Shown here in pieces: positions 42,190-54,500 of a DNA stretch of 64,000 nt (position 1 is the stretch's first letter; every line of letters starts with the position of its first letter). A model generated the notes under the pieces. It searched no databases. It worked only from the letters and a program-made list of their open reading frames with translations, and was not told where the DNA came from. The stretch covers positions 52,254,924-52,318,923 of the forward strand of contig CM055097.1 of the NCBI GenBank assembly GCA_029204225.1, in the 5' to 3' direction. This DNA comes from Diphasiastrum complanatum (Eukaryota > Streptophyta > Lycopodiopsida > Lycopodiales > Lycopodiaceae). The position numbers and the translations under genes are program-made.

Positions 42190-43740
42190 TGGGGTTTGTG
42201 AGCTTGTGTACAACACCATGTCTGCTTGCAAAAGCATCAATTGCCAAGGTTTTTTGCAAACTGGAAACATATATATAATTGTTTGTCAAACTACTAGATG
42301 AATCGACGATGTAAAATAACAAACACATCCACTTATGTTTCAATAAAATGATTCTTATGAGACAAACTATTCTAATATAGATACCACTTACCATATCTTC
42401 CTCGTCAGCTTGAAGTACACTAGCAGCATGTAAATTATGACTAGAAACAATGGTCGATGGCTGGTCGGTTGGAATAGTATGTGTGGCCGTTGGAGAATAT
42501 TTTTTTAGAAAACTCAAAAATTCCTCCTCACTTGGCCTCATATGCCTTGCTCGCAGACAACAATCTTTGGAGGGCATCCGTCCCACTGGCCCATTCAGCT
42601 TCATCTTCATAGTCGATGCCGTCTCTAAGGTCATCATTGTTAAAATCAATAAATTCTATGAATTCCGCAATCATATTTGAAAGAAGAGATACTAGTATTT
42701 GATCTTCTCTAATATCCATTACATCACCAATATGTAGTACACAGGGATGTCCAGCAGGGTTTTGCTTTGGTCATTCTCGCTTACAGTAGATAATGGAGAG
42801 ATTGATAAAGCACGGGCCTTCGTAGGGTCATATTCCAAGGCTAACCTTGCCTCCTCTTCTTCTCCCAAAACCTCATCAATAGCAGGAGCCTCAGTAGCGC
42901 CAGGAGTACTGGAGGCTGGCAAAGCAATCATGCCTGCGCTAGAAGATCCTATTTGATCAGGGATCAGAGTAGATATGTAGAAAACAAAGGCCATGCCTTC
43001 CTGGATGAACCCACAGATACAATTGTGCTCTTCACATAATATGACTCGCTTGAATAGATCAATAAGCTTAGTAAACTTACGATTGTGTCTTTGCTTAGCA
43101 TCGGGCTGAGCATAAATCAACTTGGTGAAATGCACGAGAACCAAAGCCCGGCCATTAGCAGCATGGTTTATTGGAGGCACTCATAAAACTCTCTATAAAG
43201 TTTAGGGAAATATTTCCTATGCTCAATAATGAACCTCTCTATGTAAAACTTCATATCGAAGTAGGAGGCAAAATGAGGCAGTCTATCCTCAACCCCAGCA
43301 TCAACAAGGAAAGTCTACAAAGCTCTGTCAAGAGTGGGGGTGGAAGAAGATGATGCCATCGCTGATGGAATATCTATACCACGAACTGATATAGGAGCCA
43401 AATGAGGCGATAATAGTAACGTGTGATGTCAATATGGAAGCAGGAGCGATTTATATTACTAGGACACGCCAGAGGTGAAGGAAGAGAAGGATATATCTAG
43501 GGCACGTGGTAGTCTCATCAATGGATGCATCAGTACCCAAGAAGCCTTATGATATTCACGAACAATCCAAATGCCATCATCTTTCTTCTCATTATAAAAA
43601 ATTGCAAAGCAGATCAAGGATCTTGGTCTCCTTCTCATCGCCATAGCTTGAAGAGTCTCATGTTTGAATCTGTCAATATGAGAGTCGAGGGCATAATAGG
43701 CACTAAACATTATAGTTTCATGCTTTGTTGCACTAACTAG
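42190..43740 (-). pseudogene. Unrecognised decayed protein-coding block
   Basis: I do not recognise this gene. Four coding-like segments follow each other on the minus strand. (a) 43710-43459: 'MFSAYYALDSHIDRFKHETL', 'RRRPRSLICFAIFYNEKKDD' and 'GIWIVREYHKASWVLMHPLM'. (b) About 43400-43150: a frame with 'MASSSSTPTLDRAL', one TAG, 'TFLVDAGVEDRLPHFASYFD' and 'MKFYIERFIIEHRKYFPKLY'. (c) 43180-42719: 'ALVLVHFTKLIYAQPDAKQR', 'FKRVILCEEHNCICGFIQEG', then an acidic, Ser-rich tail. (d) 42719-42185: acidic, 'DYEDEAEWASGTDALQRLLS' and, in another frame, 'EEEFLSFLKKYSPTATHTIP'. Composition looks like real protein, and breaks are few (about three in 1.5 kb). It could be a decayed host gene, a transposon protein or an endogenised viral protein; I have no motif to choose. 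Confidence 0.45.
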
Positions 43741-45553
43741 TATTCAACTTGTGTTGTCATGCCAACGATACTTTGGCACATGCAAGAAATAAAAAGCTAT
43801 GTTGATTATAAGAATTCGGTGTTTCAAGAGCTACCTACATGTTGAAAGCCGCCTGCATGTGCCACTCCTCTTAAAAGCTTAATCAAAGCTTTCACACATG
43901 CGCTCTAAAAATCTTGTCAATACTTTTTGTGATGAAATATTTACTTAAGCTAAAAACTTGCATGCCCCAACAATATGATACTAATGGTTAGCAAATTCGC
44001 CTCGCTTTATCTAGAACACATACATGAAAAAGGGTCTACTACACATTGTTCATTCTATTCCTCTAATATGTGTGCAAAGTGAACTAACAAATAGCTCCTC
44101 AATGCTACCAAAACTGTTGCCAATGAGTTGCTCACACCAACTTTTCATGTTTTCAACATGTCGTTCACCATGAAAGTCATCTTCAGTTGGTGTTATCTCT
44201 GGGAAGTTTGTCTGACAAATTTTGAAGCTTAAAAACTATCTTGAATGTAGCAGCTCAATCAAGATTTTGATGCAAAACATACTTCTGATAGAAACTCTAC
44301 GAGTAAGCCACAAATATGGAACTCTTTCCAAGTGAAGCAGCCCATTGCTTCCAAGTTTTGGCTTTTGTTGAAATGCCAAAAGCAATATCTTATGTTTTGC
44401 AGAACAAAGAAAGATTATGGGTTTTGAAAAAGATGCATATTGACAAAGAAGGCAAGGTCAAAGCAACGCTCTAGAATCAAGATCGCGTTCTTGATCTGAT
44501 TTGGAATCAGATAAAAAAGCCTTAGATGGGCAAGGCTCTGGTGGTCACCTGCAAATGTACTTTTTGAAAACATATCTGCATTTTGCTTTTGAGCTTCTGT
44601 TATGAAAACAAGTAATTCCGTACATCCCCCACATAAATCTTTGGGAAGAATCTGGAGTGTTGTTGCCTTTAGAGATTTTTGCATGCAAGGGTAAAATGGG
44701 ATTGTGAGATTTATTTACAAATATTTACGATTTTTGCAAAGCCACTGGCCAAGCTTTCAAATTAATCTTTCAATAAGTTTATCTCGCTCTGATGAGAAAA
44801 ACTGTACCATCACATAGCAGGCAAAAAAATTATCTAATTAACTATATGGAGTTCAGATATAAGCATTTGTGTAACAATTCCTCAGACGCAATTATGCACG
44901 AGAAAGTTGACAATACAACAGGAATCGAAATCTGGCAACTTGGCAGAAGAATCCTACTTTTAAGTTATATCAGATGCTGAGATCCAATGAGTGCAAGATA
45001 ACAATCACCCAATAATTTGAGCTCTTTCATGAAGGTAACAGAGATTATAACCATAGTTCAGCTTTGCAAGATCTTACACTCTGCCAATTATACTCTTCTC
45101 TTACTGTATTCTCCCTTATTTGTGTACTGTGCATCTGTGAAAAGTGTGAAAAAACGGGTATGTTCTTTCAGCTTGACAACTGAGGAAAAAACCAAGGTCT
45201 CTTAAGCCCAAATGTGGTATTGAAGACTGATATAAATTTTCACACCTGCACTATATGCAATAAAAAACGTTTGGGCTTAATTTGTGCATCATATGCAGCT
45301 TCCATCCACCCAATATTAAGATTACAAAAGAATTTTCTTCCTAACCATACTATACATTTGTACAATTTATCTTCCTCTATGTTGCCTATCTGGCCAAAGT
45401 ATTGTATTGGCATTATCAGTGTGGTTGTAATCATCCAGATACCAATAACTAACTTGGGGCCTTAACTAACCAAACCAACTGAACAGGAACAAGATTCATT
45501 TATAGCCATTCAGATTGTACAACATCTTGCAACTACTGCTAGAATGATCTCTA
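43741..45553. other. Intergenic DNA downstream of the LHC-like gene
   Basis: No supported gene. The 89-codon minus-strand frame at 44415-44684 shows no known domain. The 3' UTR of the LHC-like gene should lie just below 45554. Confidence 0.4.
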
Positions 45554-48500
45554 TCAAGATGGTGGTGGAATATCATCCAGGTCTGAGACATATGGTTCTC
45601 TTCCTTTCTGCAATTGATACATTAAATAAGATCAGTTACCTCTTTCACAAACCCAGCATTCCTTCCATCTAAAACTTGATAAGAAGGCAGATTGTAAATC
45701 CTCCACTGATACTAACATTCTCTGTAGAAAAAAACTCTTAGTTTGCTTCTAGTGACACAAAGACGTGATCAGTCTTTTCATATAAGTCATCGTTCTAACA
45801 ACCTACATGATGAATCCTTCAGCTAAACATATAACTATTTTAGTGGTTTCACAACTTGTGTCAGTTACAAAAGGACCCCTACCTGGCCAGACGGACGATC
45901 GACGACACCTCCACGAGTCCAGGTAGTTAGGGGCTCAGGAGCATTGGGGTCAAATGTCTTCAAAGGATCACGAGGAAGACCAGCGCCAGCATTTGGTGGT
46001 GCTTTGGAAGTATCAGGAGGATTTTGAATGACCACATAACCACCAAGAAGGCCACCCACAAGTAGAAAAGTGAACCCAGCAAGAAAAGGAAAGCGGACTT
46101 TAAGGGCATCTATTCCCAGCTGACCAAGAACACCTTTTCCAGTGATGATCTCCATTACAATACCAGCCTACAATATGACACACAAAAATGCCCAGATAAA
46201 GACTCGGTTTGACTATTGATTTTGAACATAAGATTCTGTTGGGTAACATGAATGTAACTGCAAGAAGTTTCCCCAAAGAAAAAACCCAGTTAATCGAAAT
46301 ATTAGACCAATCATTACATTAGTTTCATTTTATGAAAAGGCATCACACCCCCAAGATCTTATGCAGTGATTGGCACAAAAACCATTTGTGCCTCAAGAAA
46401 ACCATGGAGAATCACAAAATGATCTTCAAGACCTTCTTAAGGACTGAAAGAAATCAAACCCATTCAGATATAAGGTCAGCTAACCCTAAATGAAGTATGT
46501 GCTGTCAAAACTTAGCTCTCACAAACTAGATACAAATGTGAAAATATAAATCAAGACCCTTAGCCGGCTAGCGACATACTCTATTAAGACAACATTGCAT
46601 TACTGGGCCTGCCCTTGATTAGCTATTGGGCCGTGACTCCTGGGTCTACGTAAGGACGGGCAAACTTAGCCTAATCCGGTAGCTTCTTGGAAGGTTTGAT
46701 TAAGGTCCCCAATGTAGTAATATAGGAGGTAAAGATATTCATTCACTAGCTTATCATTTGGTCTACTCTTGAGTTCATTGTAGGTGACTCATTTGCAATG
46801 CTTCAAGGTTTCTGCCACTGATTGTGATTAATATTCTTAGTTGGAGATTGCTGTTGTTCATGATCTACAGTCCATTGTTCCTATGTGAAGCCATAGTTGT
46901 CATTGTGTTTATAACTTGGTCATTTTCAGTAGGGAATGTTCTACTTTTTTATTCTTCTTCTTTGTGTTTATTTCTTCAATTTATGGGAAAACAAATGGCT
47001 CTGACTTTTTGTACAGTGCCTAGATTTTCAAATTGTTTGGATCTTAAAATTCGTTGTTGAAGAGAACCCAAGAATACAGCTTGTTTCTTTTTGTGTTGAC
47101 ACGTGGAAGATAGGGCACCAATAATCAAGGTTTTTCAGATTTTCAATAATAACCATTTTGTTTTTTTGTCAAGATTTGATATTGTTGGTTGCATAGCTGC
47201 TACCACCAATTGCTACAAGGAGATGTAAAGTTTTGTCAAAAATGGGCAACAGAAGTTAGGGTTCCAAAAATTCCAAAAACCTTGCTTCTTGACTTCTTGA
47301 GGGAGCCATCTGTACTTTCTTGTCATCATTTCAAGAAAAAAGCAGAAATCTAAAAGTGCTAGACCAAGGCAAGATTGATCCAACTTTCACGTCAAAGCAA
47401 GTTTTCCATCAAAAGCTATTGCCAGCTCAGACTTGTGAAACTCGCATATTCCATTTTTTGTTCTGCAAGATTTTGTCTAGATTCCCTGTGGATCTTGACA
47501 TTTTTACCATTAGACAAGTCACAAGTCCACAGCACTTTAAGACTCATCAAATAAAGGCTTTGGTTCACAAATCTTTCTAACAAAAACATACTTTGTTTTC
47601 TATCGAAAAGATTTTGTTCAGATGTTCTATGGATCTTTCTATTTTTTCTTATTTTGCAAGTTCATAACTCTTTATAGATCAATAATTGGACATTTCATAC
47701 CAAAAGGTAATGCATTTCAACTTTCTTCACCACTTTTTGTACTTAATCTTTCTTCTACTTATTTAAGTCCTCTTCTGCAAATCTTTGGAATTTCAGCTGT
47801 CCATACTTTGTTCCAGCTGTTCTATTAAGGTTTGTTATCTCCAGTCCGCAATTCCTTTGTCGCTTGCCAAGATTCAGCTTCATTTGTCTGAATTTTTTTA
47901 ATGTCACTACATTATACTATTTCATTGTTTTAGCATTTCAGCCCTTACAAGTGCTTAAATGAAAGTAGTCGGCATGGTTAAGGTGGCATCTTAGCGTGCT
48001 CTCCCTTGATTACACACCATCCAATACTTTTTATTCAATCAACATTAAAATCGTCTCCAATCACTACAAATCAGTCGAAAGAATTGTCCTTCCAATACTA
48101 TCACATTGCTGTATGTTTTGCAAATCTGACTTCTGTTGTTGAAGAGATTACACAAATTACCATATCTCGACTGAAAAGAATTGTTATTTTAATACTGTGG
48201 CTTTACACCTGCATATCTAAGCTTCGTTGCAATAGAGGATACACAAATACAGGGTGGTCAACAGTAGGCAACAACAGATATATGCCTTAAAGCACAAGCA
48301 TGTGGAGGTGAGACATACACAGAGGTTACATGATCAGATGACTGAGCTAGTTCACAGGGTGGGTACATTAGATCAGAGCCAAGTTCCGAATCATAGCTTG
48401 TGGCATAGACAGAGCTTTACCAACTGGTTCACATGATCTTGTCAATATAGTACAGGCATGTGCGAATGGGCCACAAGATCTTCTAAATGAGAGAAGGGGG

Positions 48501-51500
48501 CAACTTCTTGATGCGGCAAAGACATGCAATCTTGCTTTTGCTCCAAATGAGATCCAACCACAACATTCCAATGATGGGATACATGTAGTTTTGAAGCAGC
48601 CATATCTTGCACTTAAGGTATAGTACTAGGTTCAGGTACTAACATATCGTTGGTTCATACTCATATTTTTGGCAGAGGTATGTGTTTCTCATTCTGTTGT
48701 AATCCTTCTAGTAGAGATTCTTAGACAATATCTAGATGCAATAGGAATTTTGGGCATATGATATGCACCTGTTTTCCTCTCACATATGATCTAAGGTACT
48801 ATGGATACTTTTGCATTCAAAAGCTTACTTTTTTGATGTTTCAGCATGCACAATTGGCATGGCGCATAAGGCAAAAGGTTGGCAGAGATTGTATTCATCG
48901 GTCATATTCTCTGTCTTCCTTGTTGCTTCTGTGGCATGCCTGGCCTTCACAACTAGCATGGAATGCATTTATGTCAGTCCTACTCTTAGGCGGGCATGGT
49001 CCCCTTGGATACCTTAGGCTCTATTTAGTTGGTGGTCCACTTTATCTCGTATGCTTTATGATATATTGTGCAGATGATGGGTGGATGGCATGAGCATGCA
49101 AGAGCTAGGACGTATCTCTAGCCATGGAGATGAGCACCCGTGAGACCGAGTGCGATGGCTGCCAGTGGTATTATGCCAGTTATTGTAGGAGGCTTCATCA
49201 AGCCAATTGGTGTTGACAGCTCCGGTGTACAAGGGTGGTAACAAATCATTCGTCGCTTGCTGTTGTGCGCTCATCTTACGGAGATCAGCCTAGTAGAATC
49301 GTAACAGTTGGTATTAGAGCTATCAGAGCCACCAACTTTGGTGTACAAGGGTGTACATGTTCCTATCTCTTTGATTGCAACAAACTCTTTACCTCTTAGT
49401 TGTGGTTGATGAAATTTTGTTATTAAGGTTGAAGTTCATAGCATTTGCTTTGAAAAAGTGGATTTAAACCAACTGCAAAAATTATGGTTTCAGTTATGAC
49501 TTTCATTGCTTAAAAGTTAAAACTAAGCTCTAGTTGCCTTGACCAATCATTTTATGGCTTTAGAGAACCCGTTTTTTCACAGTTCACGGTTTGCAATGGG
49601 TTTTTGCCAGCTTTTGAGGCTGGTAGATTGGGAAAAAATCATATAGCCTGTGAAAAATTTTACCAGGGTGCTATAGAAATTGGTTTATCAACTTTTTCTT
49701 GCAAAGGTTTTTGGTAACCTTAGGAAAGTTTCTTTAAATTGGATATGTTCGTAAGAGAGAGGAAGGGGGGAAGAGTGACTCTCCTGCTTACCTACCTCCT
49801 GTGTACTTGCTGCAATGGAAGGGTGGCTCTTGTCCACCCATGTCAAAAAGAAAATTCAACCAAACCAAAAAAAGGGTGCTCGTACAGCCTGTGGCCGTGG
49901 GCATGGAGTGTTCTTGTCATCTGCCCCTCGTACAGGAAGGTGAGTGGAAAATTTTGGGAGAGGGTGGCTTCTTGCCAATCCAGATCTTCCATAGCTCCAA
50001 GGTACAAACCTGCATACATGCATCATATAATGTTATTTCTTAATCATCCAACGTAGGGTTGGTGGTGAATGTTTCCACATGAAGTTGTGGAAGGTACCCG
50101 CACATCTCATGCATGTCTAGGGCCACATGTCATCCTGAGTGGTCACGCTATGTGTTCTCTAATGCTTCAGTGGCAACTATAATTTTTATACCTAAAATTT
50201 CACGCAAAATTTGGAATATTCCAACTCTTGGTACACCAACATGGGGTGGGACTAAAGCCTTGGGCACCCCCCATTTGCACATTTACTAAGTTGAAACTCT
50301 TAAAGAGCTTTTTAAGGCTTCTTTACATAGTTGGAGATTTTGGAGCCGTTTTTGCTCGAAACTTCACTGTTTTGCTTCCAGTTTTTTGCAATATCAAGCC
50401 ACCACAGCTATGGCGCCCACAATGAAAGGAACTCAGGTGCCGTCATCCTCGGACCTGCCGACTATGGCCAACTTGTAGGATATGTTGCAGCCAATAATTT
50501 GCTACATCAGCAAATTGTGGATATGAACACTAAGCATGAACAGGCGGAGCAAAAGCTTCGGATGATGAACCAATCCAAGCAAGCTTTGTTACACCTGATG
50601 TTTAATTCTGAATTTTTCTCGAAGGACAAGAAAGAGAGGCACCCAAAAGTGCTTTTGGCGTGGTTGGACCAATGGACATCTCACTTTTCTACACAGTTTA
50701 CTCGACAACACTCGGATTGCTATGGCAATCATGTTTCTACAAGGCAAGCCATATACATGGTGGCAAGATCTGAGGATAAGGCCAACACCCCGACCACTTG
50801 GAAAGAACTCCACCATTTTTTTTTGCCAATTTTGGACAATTTTGAGGATTATCATTTATTTGCAACTTTGTGAATGGGAAAGAGGCCACTTGACAGCTTT
50901 TTGCAGGATTTTCAAGAGGCACTTTCTTGTTTCGCCAATTGCATGGACCTGCAAGCTACACTTCATTCTTGGTTTGCCCAAGGAGTACCAACTTGAGGTA
51001 CACAACTTGAGGTACATCGCAATCAACCACACACTTTGAGGATGCTGTAAAATTTGTAAGAATCTTTGATGACACCCATTCTTTGGCCCGAAAGGAACAA
51101 CAGGCTCCTAGGTGCAAGAGCTTAAGGATAAGAAATCTTCAGCTCCCTTAAAAAAAAAGTGATTGAGAAGGTATTCAACACTCATTCCTAGTTGGGAGGG
51201 AAAAAATGTCGTAAGGTGAATAGGGCCAACTTTGACAAGGCCAAAGCAAATTTGCTCCTCTTGCATGGGGAAGGGGGACCTATCCAAGGGTTGCCCAAAG
51301 AGACAAAAAAGATATGGACGTCAACCCGTCAAGGCTATTAAGATGGATTTTAGTGATTATGCAAGAGGAGCAGTCCTTATCGAGACAATGGACCAATACC
51401 TTTTGAAAGCAAAAACTTGGATCCTGCTCAATGTAGGTAGTAGGTACTCTACTTAAGACAAGGAACTCTTTGTTGTTACACATCCGCTAAAAGAAAGATG

Positions 51501-54500
51501 AAAGGTCATGTGGAGGCATACGTTCAAAAGTGTGGATAGTGCGCAAGTTTGTTGGTCTACTATATCCCTTGGAAATCCCCAACAAAAAATGCGAAATAAT
51601 TTTGATGGATTTTGTGACAAGACTTTTTACAGCTAGAAAGGGCCACGATGCTATTTGCATAGGGTTTGCCTAACCAACATGGCGCAATTCATTTCAACAA
51701 AGTCTATTGTCAAAGCTTCAGAGCTTGCTCATTTTCATTGAGAAATTGTTCAAGTTGTTTGACTTGCCAAGTGACATTGTTGGTGATCATGATTCCAAGT
51801 TTATCAACAAATTCTAACAATTGGCCTTTGAAAGATGGAAACTATCATTATTCTAACCGACCAATAGATGGAATATGCTTCGGGCATATGTTTCCAGGCA
51901 ACAATCAAATTGAAAAATGCACCTCCCAATGGTTGAATTCACATAAAATGATGTGAAGTAGTTTGCCACCATATTTAGTCTTTTCATGTTGATGTTTGGC
52001 TTTCAACCTCATTCACCATTATCCGTTGACCTCAAAGGTGCAAACTGAAGTTGGTTTTTTGCAGCACATGCAAGATATGTTGCACAAGGCCAAGTACAAT
52101 ATAAAATCAGCTCAAGATCGAGCACAGATTTTATACTAACCGAAGTTGCTCATCTCAAGAGTTCGAGGTCAAAGATTGGGTGTATCTTCATAAGACACTA
52201 TGGACAAGAAAATTTCCAAATTTATCTCCTAGATATAGTGTACCTTACAAGATTGTTAATTGACTAGAACGTTCACTTGAAACTAAGGTACATGCGGTTG
52301 GAGGATTTGACTGCCTACATGCCCATGGAACTTGAAAAGCTCATGGAAACTCAATGACATCAGTTGAGAAATCTCTTGATCTCTAAACACCTAATCCGTT
52401 GGAAGGGTGTCAAAGGATGACACCTGGAATGGGTGAAAGCTAGGCTGGCATTGTTGACATTTTTAGTGCCACGTGTAAACACCTCGGAATGCCTCACGTC
52501 ACAAATCTAAGCATGGACCATGGTTATGGTGTTACTATGTATATAGAGGTGGTATTATTCAATCTACCCGGGTTACCTTCTGGCCTATCAAAACTTTGTT
52601 TTGATGTTCTCTTTATGAGAGCAAAGGTCATTTTTTGATGACCTTGTCTCTCATTCTTGCAAGAAGGTTGTACAAACTTCAGGCTCAAGTGGTGGGGCAT
52701 CATGCAAGTATTGAGGATATTGGTTCAGTGAGTAAGTCATGGCATGAAAGGTTTGGACATCTCAATTTCAAAAAATATCTTATGATAGGAAACAAGATGG
52801 AGGAATTCCTATCTTGTGTGACGAGTCATTATGGAGAGTAGCACATGGACTATTTATTTCTCAATCTAAGTATGCTCATGAACTTCTTAAAAAGTTCAAT
52901 CTGTCATAGTGCAAGCCTATTTCTACACCATATGATAGTGGACATAACCTTGCTAAAGCTGAGGATGATCAAGATGTAGATGGGAGGTTATATGGAAAGC
53001 TTGTTGGAAGCTTAATCTATCTAACTACTATGAGACCAGATATTGCATATGTTGTTAGTAAGGTTAGTCAGTTTATGGCTAAGCCTAAGCAGATTCACTA
53101 GAAAGCTGCTAAGTGAGTGCTCGAATATATCAAGGGTAACTTTGAGGTTTGGTATTTTCTATGGAAAATAGGATGTTTTGAACTGCAGGGATATGTGAAT
53201 GTTGATTGGGCTGGAGATGCAGAAGATCGAAGATCTACTACAGGTTATGTCTTATATAAGGAGGGCTGGACCTCCATTCATTCCATTGTAGAAAGCTATG
53301 CTCATTCTTCAATTAATCTAAGTTCTCTTTATACTCTTAAGTTGATCTTGATTGGCATGTGTGAGTGCTAATATGATTAGTTCACTCCTGTCTTGAATTT
53401 GAGCATCAAATTTCAACAATTGGATGGATGGCATGAGCATGCGAGAGCTAAGATGTATTTCTAGCCATAGAAATGAGCACCCATGAGAGTCGAGTGCGAT
53501 GGCCAATGCTCTGGGACACCAATTATTTTCGAAGCCTTGATCAGGCCAATTGGTGTCGATAGCTCTGATGCATAGGGGTGAGTCGGTTGTGACTCTATGG
53601 ATGGGCAGTAGCATGTTCATCACTTGATGTTGTGCAGTCACCCTATGAAGATCAGCCTATTAGAAAAGAAGTTACGTCCTTGTGACCCTATTGATGCATT
53701 CATGAGGCATTCTTGGGTCATGCAACCGGCTTGTGATGCAAATGGCACCCATTCACGCTAATGATGTTTTGCATGCATGAACATTTCAAAAAGCTTGGGA
53801 GGTTCCTCTTGGTATATGCATTATCCCCTAGAACTCTTGCTCTCTTAGAGTGGCATAGCGGAAGCATGGTGGTACTTGTACATTCCCCTGGTATATGTTG
53901 GCTTGGTGTACATGTATTCTTGGCAGAGATATTAATTATGCATTTCTAGATTCTATTAGTGCTATTTGGCATTCCTAGTCTATCCATTTGATTTGAGTTG
54001 CACTTCCTCTAGTTCATGTGGATGATATGTGACACTCTTGGTCCTCACAAATTGCTTGGTGCCTTGATGTTCATACCTTGCCTTTACGTGGCACTTATGG
54101 TATGTAGCAATGAGCTTACCAAACACAGTCACTACGACAATACTTTTGTTGCTTGCCTTTCACATTCTTAGTTCATTTATATAGCTTGATGTGGACTAGA
54201 TCATCATTCAACAGTCATTGCATATCATTGACATATACACTTTTGCACTACTATAGTTTGCAGCATTTTTGATAATTTTATAACCCGCATTGAGGGCCAA
54301 GACATAAGTTTTCAATTATTTGATCTTTTATATGCCCACATTGAGGGCAATGATTTTCTTAGTAGAGGAGAATTAAGAGCACTGTTGCTTGCTAGGCATG
54401 TCCTTAACTAGGTGCTTGGCCCTAAGTCTAGATAGGATGAACAAGGTTCCAATAAATAAAGTGGAGACATTCATTCTTTGGCCTCTGATGTGGTCTACTC

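Larger units (their letters stand above)
49076..53659 (+). mobile_element. Decayed Ty3/gypsy element with LTR pair
   Basis: Terminal direct repeats 49076-49300 and 53424-53659 share GGATGGCATGAGCATGC, GAGATGAGCACCC/GAAATGAGCACCC, GAGTGCGATGGC and AGATCAGCCTA. A primer-binding-site-like TGGTATTAGAGC (about 49309-49320) follows the 5' repeat. Inside are a gypsy gag (50331-51050), a knuckle with His replaced by Asp (CSSCMGKGDLSKGC, about 51248-51289) and an integrase remnant (about 51500-52330). The RT region is missing and a copia fragment occupies 52641-53340. Multiply broken. Confidence 0.7.

Noticed and set aside
45883-46167. Intact stand-alone small gene of about 96 codons starting MEIITGKG
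   Set aside because: The ATG is internal: an AG acceptor lies 12 bases upstream, and the missing first half of the helix is found at 55053-55186.
48254-48620. Possible host exon ('RLHDQMTELVHRVGTLDQSQ', 'AKTCNLAFAPNEIQP')
   Set aside because: Protein-like but interrupted by a frame change, with no identifiable family; kept only as a note under the intron.
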